DNA of 64,000 nucleotides from NCBI GenBank assembly GCA_028583605.1, contig CM053333.1, positions 7,830,638 to 7,894,637 of the forward strand, given 5' to 3'. Position 1 is the first letter of the stretch. The number at the start of each line of letters is the position of its first letter. The notes beneath the pieces are model-generated. The model saw only the letters and a list, made by a program, of their open reading frames with translations. It was not told the origin of the DNA and did not search any database. This DNA is from Dastarcus helophoroides (lineage: Eukaryota; Arthropoda; Insecta; Coleoptera; Bothrideridae). This document shows positions 12,023-25,262 of this stretch, one piece after another. Both the position numbers and the translations under genes were made by a program.

Positions 12023-12139
12023 AGAAATCTTGCTTTAGCCAAGAGAACTCCTTATCTTGTATTGTTCTTACTTACCAATGCCTTGTGTCTTGTTTTTATA
12101 GCAAGCACAAGACAAGAACAGGAAACGCAAGACAAGAAC

Positions 12140-12362
12140 AAGAAAATGAAATATTAGTAGAATTTCTGTCCATGGAGACGCTTTTTTCCGCAGAATTTCC
12201 AAACTCTGGAATTCGTTACCGAACAAAATTTTTCTCGACAATTACAATTTATCCTCATTTAAAAAGGCTGTTCATCGCTATCTATCTTTATTTTTGGGTG
12301 CTCCTCGCAATACTCCAAAGGTATAATAAGTTTTGCGAGTGGATTTTAACTTGAAGAAAAAC
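12140..12362 (+). mobile_element. LINE 3' end fragment
   Basis: The plus strand encodes a decayed ...TLFSAEFPNSGIRYRT... followed by FIAIYLYFWVLLAILQ, collinear with the C-terminal FFYRTSKLWN...RRFIAIYPCFRILLAVL region of the LINE copy at 59663-59902. It then continues into the 3' tail with GCGAGTGGATT..AACTT. It is 5'-truncated and non-functional. Confidence 0.65.
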
Positions 12363-15300
12363 TGGTCAAAAAATTAAGATCACATAGGTACACATAGATC
12401 AAAGAAAGAATCACGTAAAGGGGTGTTCCATTAAAAATAAGCGAGTTTGGGCTATTGAAAGTTTTCTGAAAGCGAAATTATTTTTTGAGCGCTCTGTATA
12501 ATACTTGGACAATTTAAATGTGGAAGCTAATTAAGCAGTTATTTGTGACTAATTCCTGATAAAATTATTGCCCATGATGTCCTGATAGCCGTAATGGATT
12601 TTTTGCATCACGTTTTTGTACATATATTTGAATGACCCAAAAATATAAGAAATTCGAGAAATTTTTTCCTTGGAACGTGCCCTTTAATTTTTGTAAGAAA
12701 AAAAGGAAAAAAGAAAGGAAAAAATGCAATACAGATTAAACACACGAAGTTGATGCTTTGGCCAGAAAATTAACCACCCTGTACTCCGCCATATTTTAGA
12801 TTTGTAGAGCTTAGGACCTTTTAAGTTTTTTTTGTAGTGAGTCCCGACTGAGATATCTTACTATTGCGCAATAAGTGGAGTAGTCTTTGAGGTGGACACA
12901 TTTTATATCTGCGGTGGCGGCGCTTTTACCGTAAACATTTAGAAATGCTTGAAACGTTTTTTTTTTATGATAAAATATTCCAAACACACATTGTCAACTT
13001 TGTCACATGTTAGGATAGGGAAATAAAATATATGAACATATATGATGGGTGAGGGGCGGGGGGCGGGGTGGAGCTGCAGCGTTATATTTTTAAGAGCGAA
13101 ACAAACGTTCCCTTTTTTGTGTTTAGACTATTAAATAGATCTGAAAGAAAAGATGGTGGGTGACTTGCGATTTTGCGACACCGGATTTTTTTGAAAATAA
13201 ACGCTCGCAAACATTATTCTTTTATGATGGGTCGCTGGTGCTTTTGCTAGAGAGAATAACAGTTTTTGTTTCTAGAAGTGGAATGGAAGCTCGTCGGAAT
13301 GGAAAGAGGAGAGAATAAAGAAATAAACGCGCAGGATGGCACACAATTGGTTTAGGGGTGTGGGGATTACATTTACATTTGCACGTTTACTAGCTGTTTC
13401 ACACCACCGTGCAGATCTGAATAATTCAATAACATTCTAAATAGGCAGCGCCAACATCAAAAAGACACCATCACGGGCATCACGTTCAAAAGAAAAACGA
13501 AAAACGAGAAACTAAACGAAGAATTTCGATTCGTTTCTAAATTTGTATAATAAAAACAATTAGTAAAAAACCTCTCTCTGCACTAAATGGAGCCACAAGT
13601 GTGTAGTAAAACATATACTCAAAATTCGAACTCATTATATTGAGCCCCGAAGACACGAGCTGAATTGAACGGAGACATTGTTTGTAACATGACGATTTCA
13701 CGGTCCGACGCTTTTCAATGTTACCAATTGCGACAGTATTTATTGAAGTGTGTATAAATTAGTAAATAAATGTAGACCTAAATAGCGAATTCAATCCAAC
13801 ACACATTGTTACAAGACTCCTGTAGCGATTTATTTACACCCCAAGGAACGGTTCCCTCGATGGGATGTCAAGAACCGAAAAGTGGCGTACAATTCCGACA
13901 CTCGTAACGAACTTGATATTAATTTTATATTTTTTTTTTGTTGATAAGTCTACGTTATTTTTATAAACCCGTTATGATGCAAAATAAACACTTGTAAGGA
14001 AACTAGCGATCGGAAGCTTAACATTGCTTTACGTCTTTACGGAATGAAATAATGTGGCTTGTAAATGGTGACTAGATAAACAATACCCGATGGAAGGTGC
14101 GTCAAGATACGGATGGTAGATCCTCTTGAGGTGTTTGTTGTAAGTGACCCTTTCGTCCCTAGGAGGCTCTCGAGAGGATGGCTTCGTACTTAAGTCCGCT
14201 TTCTACTCTCATAGGCTAATATTGACTTTTCATCGGTCTTCCTCCGCTTTGTCTTTGATTTTATCCTAAGAAGGTGCATCACAGTTGACTGCATTCTCGC
14301 ATTGTTTAAACATATCACAATGCAATAAGAGAAGTAAATACATTCAAGTTGTCTATCAACAACACCTTTAGTGATGCTGCTGTAAGTTTTATCAGTCTTT
14401 TTGCTTCTTCGTTTTCGACATCCTTTAATTTCGAAAATATCCTTTATACACGTATTGTTTTGGATAGTAATATGTACGTAGCTTTTCTATTTATTTCGGA
14501 AAACATGTTGTGGTATTTTCTTTTGTACTGTAATTGAAGACAAACAGGATTTATCATACGTATTTAGGTGAAAGAACCTATTTAAAAACAGCTTTACAAA
14601 AGAATTATACAATAAAAAATGTTTGTTGTTTTTCTCCAGAATGAGCGTAAATCTTATAAAATAATTAGATATTTTTAGTTGATTATATATTATGATTTAT
14701 ACTATGTGAAACTAAATATTTATATTTTGTGTATAATGGTCCAAAATAAATAAAAGGCTGTAAATGGTAAAATATTTTATTTTTATAGGATTCAGTATCT
14801 CTAAAGAGGTACTTCAGTATATAAAAGCCTCACCTGCCTTTACTCAGAATAACTCTAATAATAACAGGATGACAAATAACTTCTATTCATAACATTTGGC
14901 AAATAGGTAAAAGATTTCTATTAAGATAACAGTATTCACTCGACACTCGTTGTCTTTTAAACGGACGTTCAATTTTCAAATGATCATCGTGAGAATTTTG
15001 TATGTAAACCCTTAAAAAAAATGGCCAATTTATTTTATTTAACTTTGTCATGTCTTTTATTTCTGAATATGCCTTGAGATTTTTCGAAACATGAAACAGG
15101 ATTATAAAATTAGTCATAAATTATCATTAACAATTTATATAAGAAATGAAAAATTCCACCATGTTTGAATATAATCTTAGATTTTCCGGACCGGTTACGC
15201 TTTAGAGCATTGTCGACGGATTATAACAGTAATTTATTTAGCCGTTGTTATGCCAACTCATTTCATCGATTACAGACTCCTATACGAATATTCCGTTCCC

Positions 15301-15509
15301 ATCCAAAGTTTATATTAAAGGTGTGCTCTGTGTCCAAGAGGATCAGCTGTTCATTCGTGAGTGTAGATTGTCACGGATGTGTGTATTTGTTGGATTTGTT
15401 GGATTTAGAAAAAAGTATTTTAAGATGAAAGTTAGAGCTGGAAAAAATATGAAATTCTTTAAAAAGATCATTTCAATTTCAAGTAGTAGAAATGTTATGG
15501 AATATAAGT
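12363..15509. other. About 3.1 kb without recognisable genes
   Basis: I see no protein-like frame, tandem repeat or terminal-repeat structure here. A short GC-rich patch (GGGGCGGGGGGCGGGG at about 13052-13068) and the stretch at 13620-13920 are less AT-rich and could be non-coding functional or old LTR-type sequence. Nothing can be proven from the sequence alone. Confidence 0.5.
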
Positions 15510-15522
15510 ACAAATTTCCAGA

Positions 15523-15769
15523 ATTTTGGTGGAACGGTCTGGTCCTTAGTTGTCTTCAAAAAATGAAATACAAATCTTGTCCCCTGAAACCAAAAAAGGT
15601 TTAAAAATACAACAGAGGTTGCTCTAACGCGTTTTGGATAACCAAGCTATCATCTTCAGAGAGATTTGAAGATGATAGCTTAGCTATCGAAGTGCGTTAG
15701 AGCAACCTCTGTTGTGTTTTTTAATCTTTCTTGGTTTTAGGGGACAAGATTTGTATTTCAAATTTTTTC
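15523..15769. mobile_element. Foldback retroposon family 2, full dimer
   Basis: Two head-to-head arms of about 105 bp meet near 15660. Each has the CTTGTCCCC / CCAAGAAAGATT / ACAACAGAGGTTGCTCTAA blocks and a hairpin segment. A perfect 13-bp direct repeat ACAAATTTCCAGA flanks the element (15510-15522 and 15770-15782). The right-hand arm reads CTGAAGATG(AT)AGC... type sequence in which CTGAAGA, one base, a 5-bp stem GATAG/CTATC and GAA follow in order, as in a hammerhead core. Confidence 0.8.
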
Positions 15770-15782
15770 ACAAATTTCCAGA

Positions 15783-16541
15783 TCAAAGAATAAGTTTGAA
15801 ACAAAAATCAAAAATTCGAGAGATTGTTGAAATTTGTCAAACCTGAATCCCCAAAAGATGCATATATATTTCGTTATTGGAGTAGAAATTTCAAAAACAA
15901 ATCAAAAGCTTAGAAAAATGCCCAATTTTTGTTTAAAGTGAAAAATTTAGAAAAAATTAAAAAGCGAAACTGTAAGCTTAACATGTAAAGTAAAAATTAA
16001 AAATTTCAGACAAATAAAATTCGTAAATTATAAAAATATTTAGTTAAATCTCTAAAACAATGCTAAATTTCGAGTAGGTCAATACTTTAGGACAAAATGA
16101 CTTAAATTCTTGAGAGAGTTAATATTTAGAACTTATAAAATCATTTTCTTGCAAATATTATGATAAAGCTGAAATAATGTAAGAAAGAGTAAAAATGGTT
16201 ATTAATTTTATTTAACATTTCTGCTACCCAGTTTGGGAATATTTAAATTTTTAAATAAGAGTCCGCCATGAAGAATAAAGAGTAAGCATTTTTAATTTAA
16301 AATAACAAGAAAAAAAATGTAATTTTAAGAAAACCAAAAACTGTTTAGGTTCAAACATGGAATTGTAAATCAAATGTAAAAATTTCGAAATATAGAGAAC
16401 AATTGATTATGAATTCAATTGAATTTTTTTGTTTAAATTAAAAATTTAGGTTAAAAAAGAAAAAAAGCTGCGAACTCGGAATTTATCAAAAAAAAAACTG
16501 TCAAATCAACAATTCAAAAATAACACTTACCAGGAAAGATA
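15783..16541. repeat. A-rich degenerate satellite
   Basis: This is the complementary orientation of the T-rich repeat (AAATTTCGA, GAAAAATTTAGA variants) without coding capacity. At 16205-16262 it contains one arm of the small foldback family seen at 638-770. Confidence 0.6.
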
Positions 16542-19290
16542 GCGAAGTGTCCGGCGTCCAGACATGTATTTTTTTATAGGCAGTAAACGATTTTAAGGGT
16601 AATTCCACCCCCTCAAAGTAGGAACTGTAAATTCCAAATCTGTTTCATACGTAGTTTCATACACACTGTAAATAATATTCGATTCGTTTCTTTTTTCAAA
16701 AGTTTTATTTGGGCGAAAAATAAGGAAAAAATTTCAAAATCTTTCCGCCCACCCTCATGGAGATAAAACTGCTCCCTTCTAGAGTTTTTCAGTAATAAAA
16801 AAAATAGTAATTATTACAGCAACATTTTGAAAAAAAATGTTAATTTATACCGATTTATTTCTTAATGAATGCCGATACCAATATCGAATATCGATACCAA
16901 ATTTTGGAATTTTGATCTTTTTCTATGGAAGAATAAATGCGAAATATCCGGTGTTGAGACATATATTTTTTTATAGGCCGATGGACGATTTTAAGGGTGC
17001 TTCCACCCCCTCAAAGTAGGAGCTGTAAATTCCGATTCTGCTGTTTCGTACACACCGTAAATAATATTCGATTCGTTTCTTTTTTCAAAAGTTTTATTTG
17101 GGCGAGAAATGAGGAAAAAATTTCGAAACTTTTCCTCCCCCTACCCTCATGGAGATAAAACCACTCCATTCTAGAGTTTTTCAGTAATAAAAAAATAGTA
17201 ATTATGACAGCAACATTTTGAAAAAAATGTTATTTTATCAATATTTATTTCTTAATGAATGCGAAGTATCAGGTGTCGAGACCTGTATTTTTTTATAGGC
17301 CGGTGAACGATGTTAAGGGTAATTCCACCCCCTTAAAGTAGGAGCTGTAAATTCCGATTCTGTTTCATACGCAGTTTCGTACACACCGTAAATAATATTA
17401 GATTCGTTTCTTTTGTCAAAAGTTTTATTTGGGCGAAAAATTGGGAAACAATTTCAAAACTTTTTCGCCCCCCCTCATGGAGATAAAACTACTCCCTTCT
17501 AGAGTTTTTCAGTAATAAAAAAATACTAATTATGACAGCAACATTTTGAAAAAAATGTTATTTTATAAATATTTATTTCTTAATGAATGCGAAGTATCCG
17601 GTGTCGAGACATGTATTTTTTTATAGGCCGGTGAACGATATTAAGGGTAATTCCACCCCCTCAAAGTAGGAGCTGTGAATTCCGATTCTGTTTCATACGC
17701 AGTTTCGTACACACCGTAAATAATATTCGATTCGTTTCTTTTTTGAAAAGTTTTATTTGGGCGAAAAATAAGGAAAAAATTTCAAAACTTTTTCGCCCCC
17801 CCTCATGGAGATACAACTGCTCCCTTCTAGAGTTTTTCAGTAATAAAAAAATAGTAATTATTACAGCAACATTTTGAAAAAAAAATGTTAATTTATACCG
17901 ATTTATTTCTTAATGAATGCTAATATCGATACCAAATTTTGGAATTTTGATCTTTTTCTATGGAAGAATGAATGCGAAGTATCCGGTGTTGAGACATGTA
18001 TTTTTTTATAGGCCGATAAACTATTTTAAGGGTAATTCCACCCCCTCAAATTAGGAGCTGTAAATTCCGATTCTGCTGTTTCGTACACACCGTAAATAAT
18101 ATTCGATTCGTTTCTTTTTTCAAAAATTTTATTTGGGCCAGAATTGAGGAAAAAATTTCGAAACTTTTTCGCCCCCTCCCCTCATGGATATAAAACTACT
18201 CCCCTCTAGAGTTTTTCAGTAATAAAAAAATAGTAATTATGACAGCAACATTTTAAAAAAAATGTTATTTTATAAATATTTATTTCTTAATGAATGCGAA
18301 GTATCCGGTGTCGAGACCCGTATTTTTTTATAGGCCGCTGAACGATGTTAAGGGTAATTCCACCCCCTCAAAGTAGGAGCTGTAAATTCCGATTCTGTTG
18401 CATACGCAGTTTCGTACACACCGTAAATAATATTAGATTCGTTTCTTTTGTCAAAAGTTTTATTTGGGCGAAAAATGAGGAACAAATTTCGAAACTTTTC
18501 CGCCCCCTCCCCTCATGGAGATAAAACTACTCCCCTCTAGAGTTTTTCAGTAATAAAAAATAGTAATTATGACAGCAACATTTTGAAATAAATGTTATTT
18601 TATACACATTTATTTCTTAATGGATGCGAAGTATCCGGTGTCGAGACCTGTATTTTTTTATAGGCCCGTGAACGATGTTAAGGGTAATTCCACCCCCTCA
18701 AAGTAGGAGCTGTAAATTCCAATTCTGTTGCATACGCAGTTTCGTACACACCGTAAATAATATTAGATTCGTTTCTTTTGTCAAAAGTTTTATTTAGGCG
18801 AAAAATGAGGAAAAAATTTCAAAACTTTTCCGCCTCCTCCCCTCATGGAGATAAAACTACTCCCCTCTGGAGTTTTTCAGTAATAAAAATTAGTAATTAT
18901 GACAGCAACATTTTGAAAAAAATGTTATTTTATAAAAATTTATTTCTTAATGAATGCGAAGTATCCGGTGTCGAGACATGTATTTTTTTATAGGCCGGTG
19001 AACGATGTTAAGGGTAATTCCACCCCCTCAAAGTAGGAGCTGTAAATTCCGATTCTGTTTCATACGCAGATTCATACACACCGTAAATAATATTAGATTC
19101 GTTTCTTTTTTCAAAAGTTTTATTTGGGCGAGAAATGAGGAAACAATTTCCAAACTTTTCCGCCCCCTCCCCTCATGGAGATGAAACTACTCCCCTCTAG
19201 AGTTTTTCAGTAATAAAAAAATAGTAATTATGACAGCAACATTTTGAAATAAATGTTATTTTATACCGATTTATTTCTTAATGAATGCTA
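16542..19290. repeat. Tandem array, units of about 325 and about 390 bp
   Basis: Eight units start with GCGAAGTRTCCGGTGT-like sequence at 16542, 16939, 17261, 17589, 17974, 18296, 18626 and 18956. Spacings are 397, 322, 328, 385, 322, 330 and 330 bp. The long units carry an extra segment of about 60 bp (AATATCGATACCAAATTTTGG...). The array therefore alternates long and short forms (L S S L S S S, then a tail resembling the long form). Conserved blocks include TTCCACCCCCTCAAAGTAGG and CCCCTCATGGAGATAAAAC. Short frames in it are incidental. One diverged unit in inverse orientation sits at about 60850-61206. Confidence 0.9.
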
Positions 19291-19443
19291 ATATCGATAC
19301 AAAATTTTGGAATTTTGATCTCTTTCTATGGAACAATTTTGTTTATATTTATAGAGGGCGCTGCCTACTATAGATTGAATATGTTAAAAACATCACAACT
19401 TTCTTATGCTTTCATGTATCTTATTTTTGGCATCGAATGCTTT

Positions 19444-19830
19444 TGGTATCAAATGTATTGTAACGTAATGTAAATAGAAAGAACAGAATTTAGAATCGAA
19501 GTTAGTGCGTAAGAAAAGTTTCTAGAAAGATCTGATAAGGGGAAAGCTGCCGCGATAACGAAACAAACGGCAGATAAGCGTTCCAGAAATTTCGGCAAAC
19601 GATAAGCCTTATCTGCGTGATTTTTCTAGAACCCGGAAGCCAAAACTATATAAGGCGCTCAGCTTTCCCTAAAGTCAGTTAGTTAGAGTCAGTGTAGTTA
19701 GTGAGTTAGTAGAAGTCAATAATAATTGAGTTAATTGTTCAGTTGTGGTGATCCGAATTAAGTTTAATAATAAAGTGAGTATTATTAAGCACGTGTTTAA
19801 TAATCAATTCGAACCGATAAGCCCCTAACA
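19444..19830 (+). mobile_element. Solo-LTR-like copy A
   Basis: This aligns along its length with the inverted copy at 22514-22873. Conserved features in order are two TTCTAGAA palindromes, AACTATATAAG (a TATA box), a TCAGTTAG initiator-like site about 30 bp downstream, an AATAAA signal, and an end in CCCCTAACA. The TG...CA limits and the promoter/poly(A) order are what an LTR should have. I found no 5-bp target duplication and no internal retroelement region, so it is called a solo LTR with the left border provisional. Confidence 0.65.
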
Positions 19831-20369
19831 ATATCAATATTTATACACAAAAAAGTATACTTCATGATAAACAAGTAAAAAGTGCTGTGGAAATCTAACC
19901 AGCAACAGCATTGGAGGTTTCAAAGTCAAATATGTATCTCAAAAACGACTCGAGATAGCCACTTTTATAAAGCATAACTTTTTTATCCAAAATAAAGATG
20001 AGAATTTGATTCAAGAAATGCAATATCTAATACTTATGTGGCTTTCAGCCAAAGCAGCAGCCCCTCTATAACTATAACTAAACCGTGAACAGATTTGAAT
20101 AACTAAACCGTGAACAGATTTGAATTCCTCAACTTAAAGTAGTCCAAACCCCAAAATACTTAATTATTAGTAGTTATTAAAATAGTTCACCGATCAATTG
20201 CTTTTCAATATGTTATTTTTAAATGTTTACCAAATGTTACTAACAATGTTACCTATACAACTGCAGAATTAAAGGGCCCGTGCTGGTGCCGAAGCCGAAA
20301 TATTCAATGTTAAACTTACGATTTTTAACATGTTAGATATATGTATAACTTTTAAATTATATTAATAAT
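19831..20369. other. Unannotated AT-rich stretch
   Basis: No recognisable gene is present. A short direct duplication (ACTAAACCGTGAACAGATTTG twice in about 20077-20125) is the only structure seen. Confidence 0.5.
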
Positions 20370-21850
20370 TAGTGACGTATCGAATATTCGCATTCGCATT
20401 CGCGAATATTCGCATTCGCATTCGCATTCGCGAATATTCGTATTCTCATTCGCAAGAATTTATGCGAATATAATGTATTTGGTAATAAATCGGAAAATTA
20501 TTTACGAAAAAACAATGCAACTGCTAAGGCAGAGTTCCCTAAACTGGGGTTCATGGCCCTTAAGCGATCAGCATTTATTAAGATAATAACTAATGCAGTA
20601 ATTTATCCAGTACCACTTTATAAAAAGTATTTTTATTTAAATTACAGATTTTATTTTTTTCTGAAGTTTTATCCTTTCCTTGTTTCGACATTTTCTAGAA
20701 ATTTGGACTTTCTCAAAATTCGTCTTTTTTCCAACAAATTCATTTAAAATTTTGAATTTACTCTAAAATTCGATTTCTTTTTTTAAAATCTGACTTTCTC
20801 AACATTTCAATTTGTCATCTCAAAATTCGTCATTTTTTTTTTAAAATTTCGTGATTTTCAAAATCCGACTCTGAAAATTTTGAGTTTTTTTTTAAAATGT
20901 GTCTTTCTGCAAATTTCGACTTATTTATCAAACTTCGCCTTTTTATCGAAATTTGGTGGATCTCTTGATAAAAAAGTAAACATTTTTAGAATAATATTTA
21001 TCTAGAAATGTTGAAAAGTATTTATTGAAAATTTCGACGTTTATCTCAATAGGGCATATTTTCTGTCGTCCTGGTGGGACAGGGAGGGAGAAGCTTGTCT
21101 TTTATTCAGACAGTCGTCAAGAAATAGATAAAAAGTTGAGAAATTTCGACTCTTTTTCTTGAAAATTCCAATTTTTCCTGAAATTTTTCTTGAAATTCGC
21201 CCTTTTTCCAAATTTCGATAAAATTTGACTCTCTGGAAAATTCGCATTTTTACTAAATTTTGACTTTTTTCTCCAAATTCCCTTTCTCAAAATGTAGGCC
21301 TTTTTCTCAAAATTTGTTTTTTTTTGCAAAATTTGTTTAATTTTTTGAAATTTTCGATTTTCATCTCAAAAATCGTTTTTTTCTCGAAATTTGGATATTT
21401 TTTACGTTTTTGAAAATGGTGAGGTTTTTATATTAAATTTGATTTCCTGAGAATTCCGCCTTTATCCCAAAACTATTTTTTTTATTATTATAATTCTTCT
21501 GTTTCTAAATTACGACTTTGTTTATCCAAAATTCGACTTATTCCCAAAATTTGCTTATTTTCTAAAATTGTATTAAAATAAAAATGAAAAAAATTTGAAA
21601 ATAATATGTTTACAAAATTTAAAGAAAAATATTTGTTGAAAATTTTAAAATTATGTCAAACTTTAAATGAAAATAAAAATTGTAAAGAAAATATTCTTAC
21701 AAACCGTTTTTTCTTCTCCAAACTCGATGTATTCTGGCAATTGTGAGTTTTTCATAAAAGTCAACATTCGCATTCGCATTCGCGTTCGCGGATGTTGAAA
21801 ATGGTTATTCGCATTCGCCTTCGCCAATGTGGAACAACGTTACATCCCTA
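20370..21850. mobile_element. hAT-like element with T-rich satellite interior, 1481 bp
   Basis: The ends read TAGTGACGTATCG (left) and TAGGGATGTAACG (right, minus strand), similar over 13 bp. The flanking octamers are TTAATAAT (20362-20369) and TTAACAAT (21851-21858), an 8-bp target duplication with one mismatch, which is diagnostic for hAT-type insertion. ATTCGC hexamer repeats lie just inside both ends. The interior is T-rich satellite that becomes A-rich at about 21540. There is no transposase, so it is non-autonomous. Confidence 0.75.
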
Positions 21851-22513
21851 TTAACAATAGATACAACAATAGATATTAAATTCCTCGATGTTTCTATAAA
21901 TATTTGCTATGACCGGACCTGGTTTCGCTTTTCAGCATCGTCGTATAGTTATGATTATGACGAATTCCACAGAGTAAGTGTTAAAAAAGTCAATTATGTA
22001 AAGTATAGGCAAAAGAACATTTTCGAAAGGATTTTAGTATTGCGGCCAAACTTTTCTATAAATTTTGATAAAAAAATAGTATATTGCATGGAGTGATATT
22101 GTAAATGAAATATTGAAATATGAAGATTTCTAGCGAAACAGTTATCGCAGTCCGAAACTATATATGTTACGAAATTTCGATGCTTCTGTCTGCATGTTAG
22201 GGAAATATTTTGATGTAATAGCAACATAGCAGCTCTAGTACTCCTTCTGGATGGCAATGGCTTTGGCTTGAGCGGAAATCTTCCGAATAAGCAGTGCAGT
22301 GTTGTCGGCTCCCAGAAAATCTGCTGCAAAGCGTCCTGGGGATATGTATTATTGTATCCAAGCGTACATTCTATGCTACATATCGCCTAGTGATGGTAGG
22401 CTGGCGCTTATGTCGCGCTATACACGTTGTTTCAACTACTACCAGTGACTATTCTTCATGGTCGACTACTACTACCAGTGAACCTTAACAAATAAAAAAA
22501 ACTAATATAATAT
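21851..22513. other. Unannotated stretch, partly less AT-rich
   Basis: About 22180-22495 has balanced composition and a minus-strand frame whose translation includes LGADNTALLIRKISAQAKA. That looks protein-like, but it is broken by a stop soon after and I do not recognise a family. It may be a gene or transposon remnant. Confidence 0.35.
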
Positions 22514-22873
22514 TGTTACGGGCTTTATCGGTGACACGGTAACACGTGAATTGAACAATACCCACTTTATTACTGAACTCAATTCGGATCACTACAACTC
22601 ACTTATTGACTTCTAACTGCTAGCTTACTACTTAACTACACCGACTCAAACTAACTAAATCAAGGGAGAGCTGGCCGCTTTATATAGTTTTGGCCTCCAG
22701 GTTCTAGAACAATCCTGCAGATAAGGGTTATCGTTTGCCGAAATTTCAGGAACGTTTATCTGCCGTTTGCTTTGTTATCGCGGCCGCTTTCCCTTTATCA
22801 GATCTTTCTAGAAACTTTTCTTATGCACTAAATTCTACAATTTACATTTCGTTATAATATTTTACATTTAACA
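22514..22873 (-). mobile_element. Solo-LTR-like copy B
   Basis: This is the inverted homologue of 19444-19830. On the minus strand it runs TGTTAAATG ... CCCGTAACA, with the same two TTCTAGAA palindromes, AACTATATAAAG TATA box and AATAAA-containing downstream part. The TG/CA ends are clear here. No 5-bp target duplication is visible (AATAT versus CCCTG), so flanks have mutated or recombined. Confidence 0.7.
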
Positions 22874-23116
22874 CCCTGTACCGCTGTAATTTTTTTAGAC
22901 TTAGCTAACTTGAGCTTAATCGTAATATTTATACTGCAAATTTTGGCCATCAGGACCACCCATAAATACAATAAATGATCTTATAGAGTATTTGCTGCGT
23001 TATTTAACATTTTATAACTGTCTAAACAAAATAAGTAATAACATTTAAACATAAATGCATAGTTTCAACCATATATCTATTTAAAAGCTTGGTCTTCTAA
23101 ACTCTGCTGAGAAGAT

Positions 23117-23456
23117 ATGATAACGAAGGCTTCCACGTCCAGGGTCAGTATAGGATATACTTCTTTCGGGATTGCACCGTGTCAAAGAACTACTAAAAGT
23201 ATTCGACGTTTCGTCCACCATCGTAGGGGGCTTCTTCAGGAACAAAGCAAAGAAACAATAAATAAAAAGGGGAAACATAAGGGAATATGCAAAAATGAAA
23301 GAATGAAAAGGCCAATTTCAAAACTTCAGAGCACGGTATGTCCACCACACCAGAGGCGAAACTCTTCTGAATTGAAAATTGTTACAAAGGATAAGAAGGT
23401 TTAGACAGACGAGCACGGTAACTCAGTATGTCCACCATATCAGAGGCGAAACTCTT
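23117..23456 (+). mobile_element. Foldback retroposon family 1, copy 2
   Basis: It begins ATGATAACGAAGGCTTCCAC and continues collinearly with the copy at 6609. It includes the GGGGGCTTCTTCAGG segment and two direct CACCAYAYCAGAGGCGAAAC blocks. Flanking direct repeats CTGAGAAGAT lie at 23107-23116 and 23457-23466 (10 bp, perfect). The hairpin stem has a mismatch in this copy. Confidence 0.7.
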
Positions 23457-23466
23457 CTGAGAAGAT

Positions 23467-24112
23467 GTTTGGTGTTTGATGCCAGTCTGAGTTTTACATG
23501 AGGACAACGATCCAAAACATTGGGATGGTCTCTGCGCCTCCTGGAACGCAGAAACTGCTAGACTAGCCTTCATAGTCTTCTGAGACAGATCCAATGCAAA
23601 AAGTTTGAAGTCTATTGAAGAGGAAACTTGCAAGAACACGCCTGTTCACCCTCAAGCAGCTTTCTCAAAAAATCAGGGAGATATAGCGCTCATTACCCCT
23701 TGAATATGCTGAAAAGCATATTCCATGGGCAAACATGCTGAAAGTAGGCCCAAAAGGCTATTCTAAAAAGCGATGGGGATTGGACGATGTATTAGGCAGT
23801 TACACCGTAGGCTTTTTAATGTGCTTTCATTTAAAAAAATAAAAATCAAAAAATCATTCCTAGTTTTCCTAAAATCGAGGAACGTTGTTGAACAGACTGT
23901 ACCCAAATACATATATGGCTTGAACATATAAATTTAATTTCTGATTCATGAGAGCCTCGTCCAGCCAAAAAACACAATTTTAACACGAGTGTCAACATAA
24001 CGTTTTGCTTTAATTTTTATCCGGAGCAGGAGCGACACCAATCCAAAGGGCGATACTTTGTCTACGAACGTGACAACATTTTCAAGGAATTGCGAGTTTC
24101 AAATTCGACAAC
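23467..24112. other. Unannotated stretch
   Basis: Composition is more balanced than in its neighbours, but no frame is convincingly coding and no homology to other parts of the window was found. Confidence 0.4.
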
Positions 24113-24121
24113 TTGAATTTT

Positions 24122-25258
<1,137 letters not shown>

Positions 25259-25262
25259 GAAA

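Noticed and set aside
16542..19290. CRISPR-like array of regular repeats
   Set aside because: Units are about 325 bp with no short-repeat/unique-spacer pattern, and the genome is eukaryotic.
19444..22873. A complete LTR retrotransposon between the two LTR-like copies
   Set aside because: The two copies are in opposite orientation and the DNA between them has no gag or pol; they are better read as independent solo LTRs.
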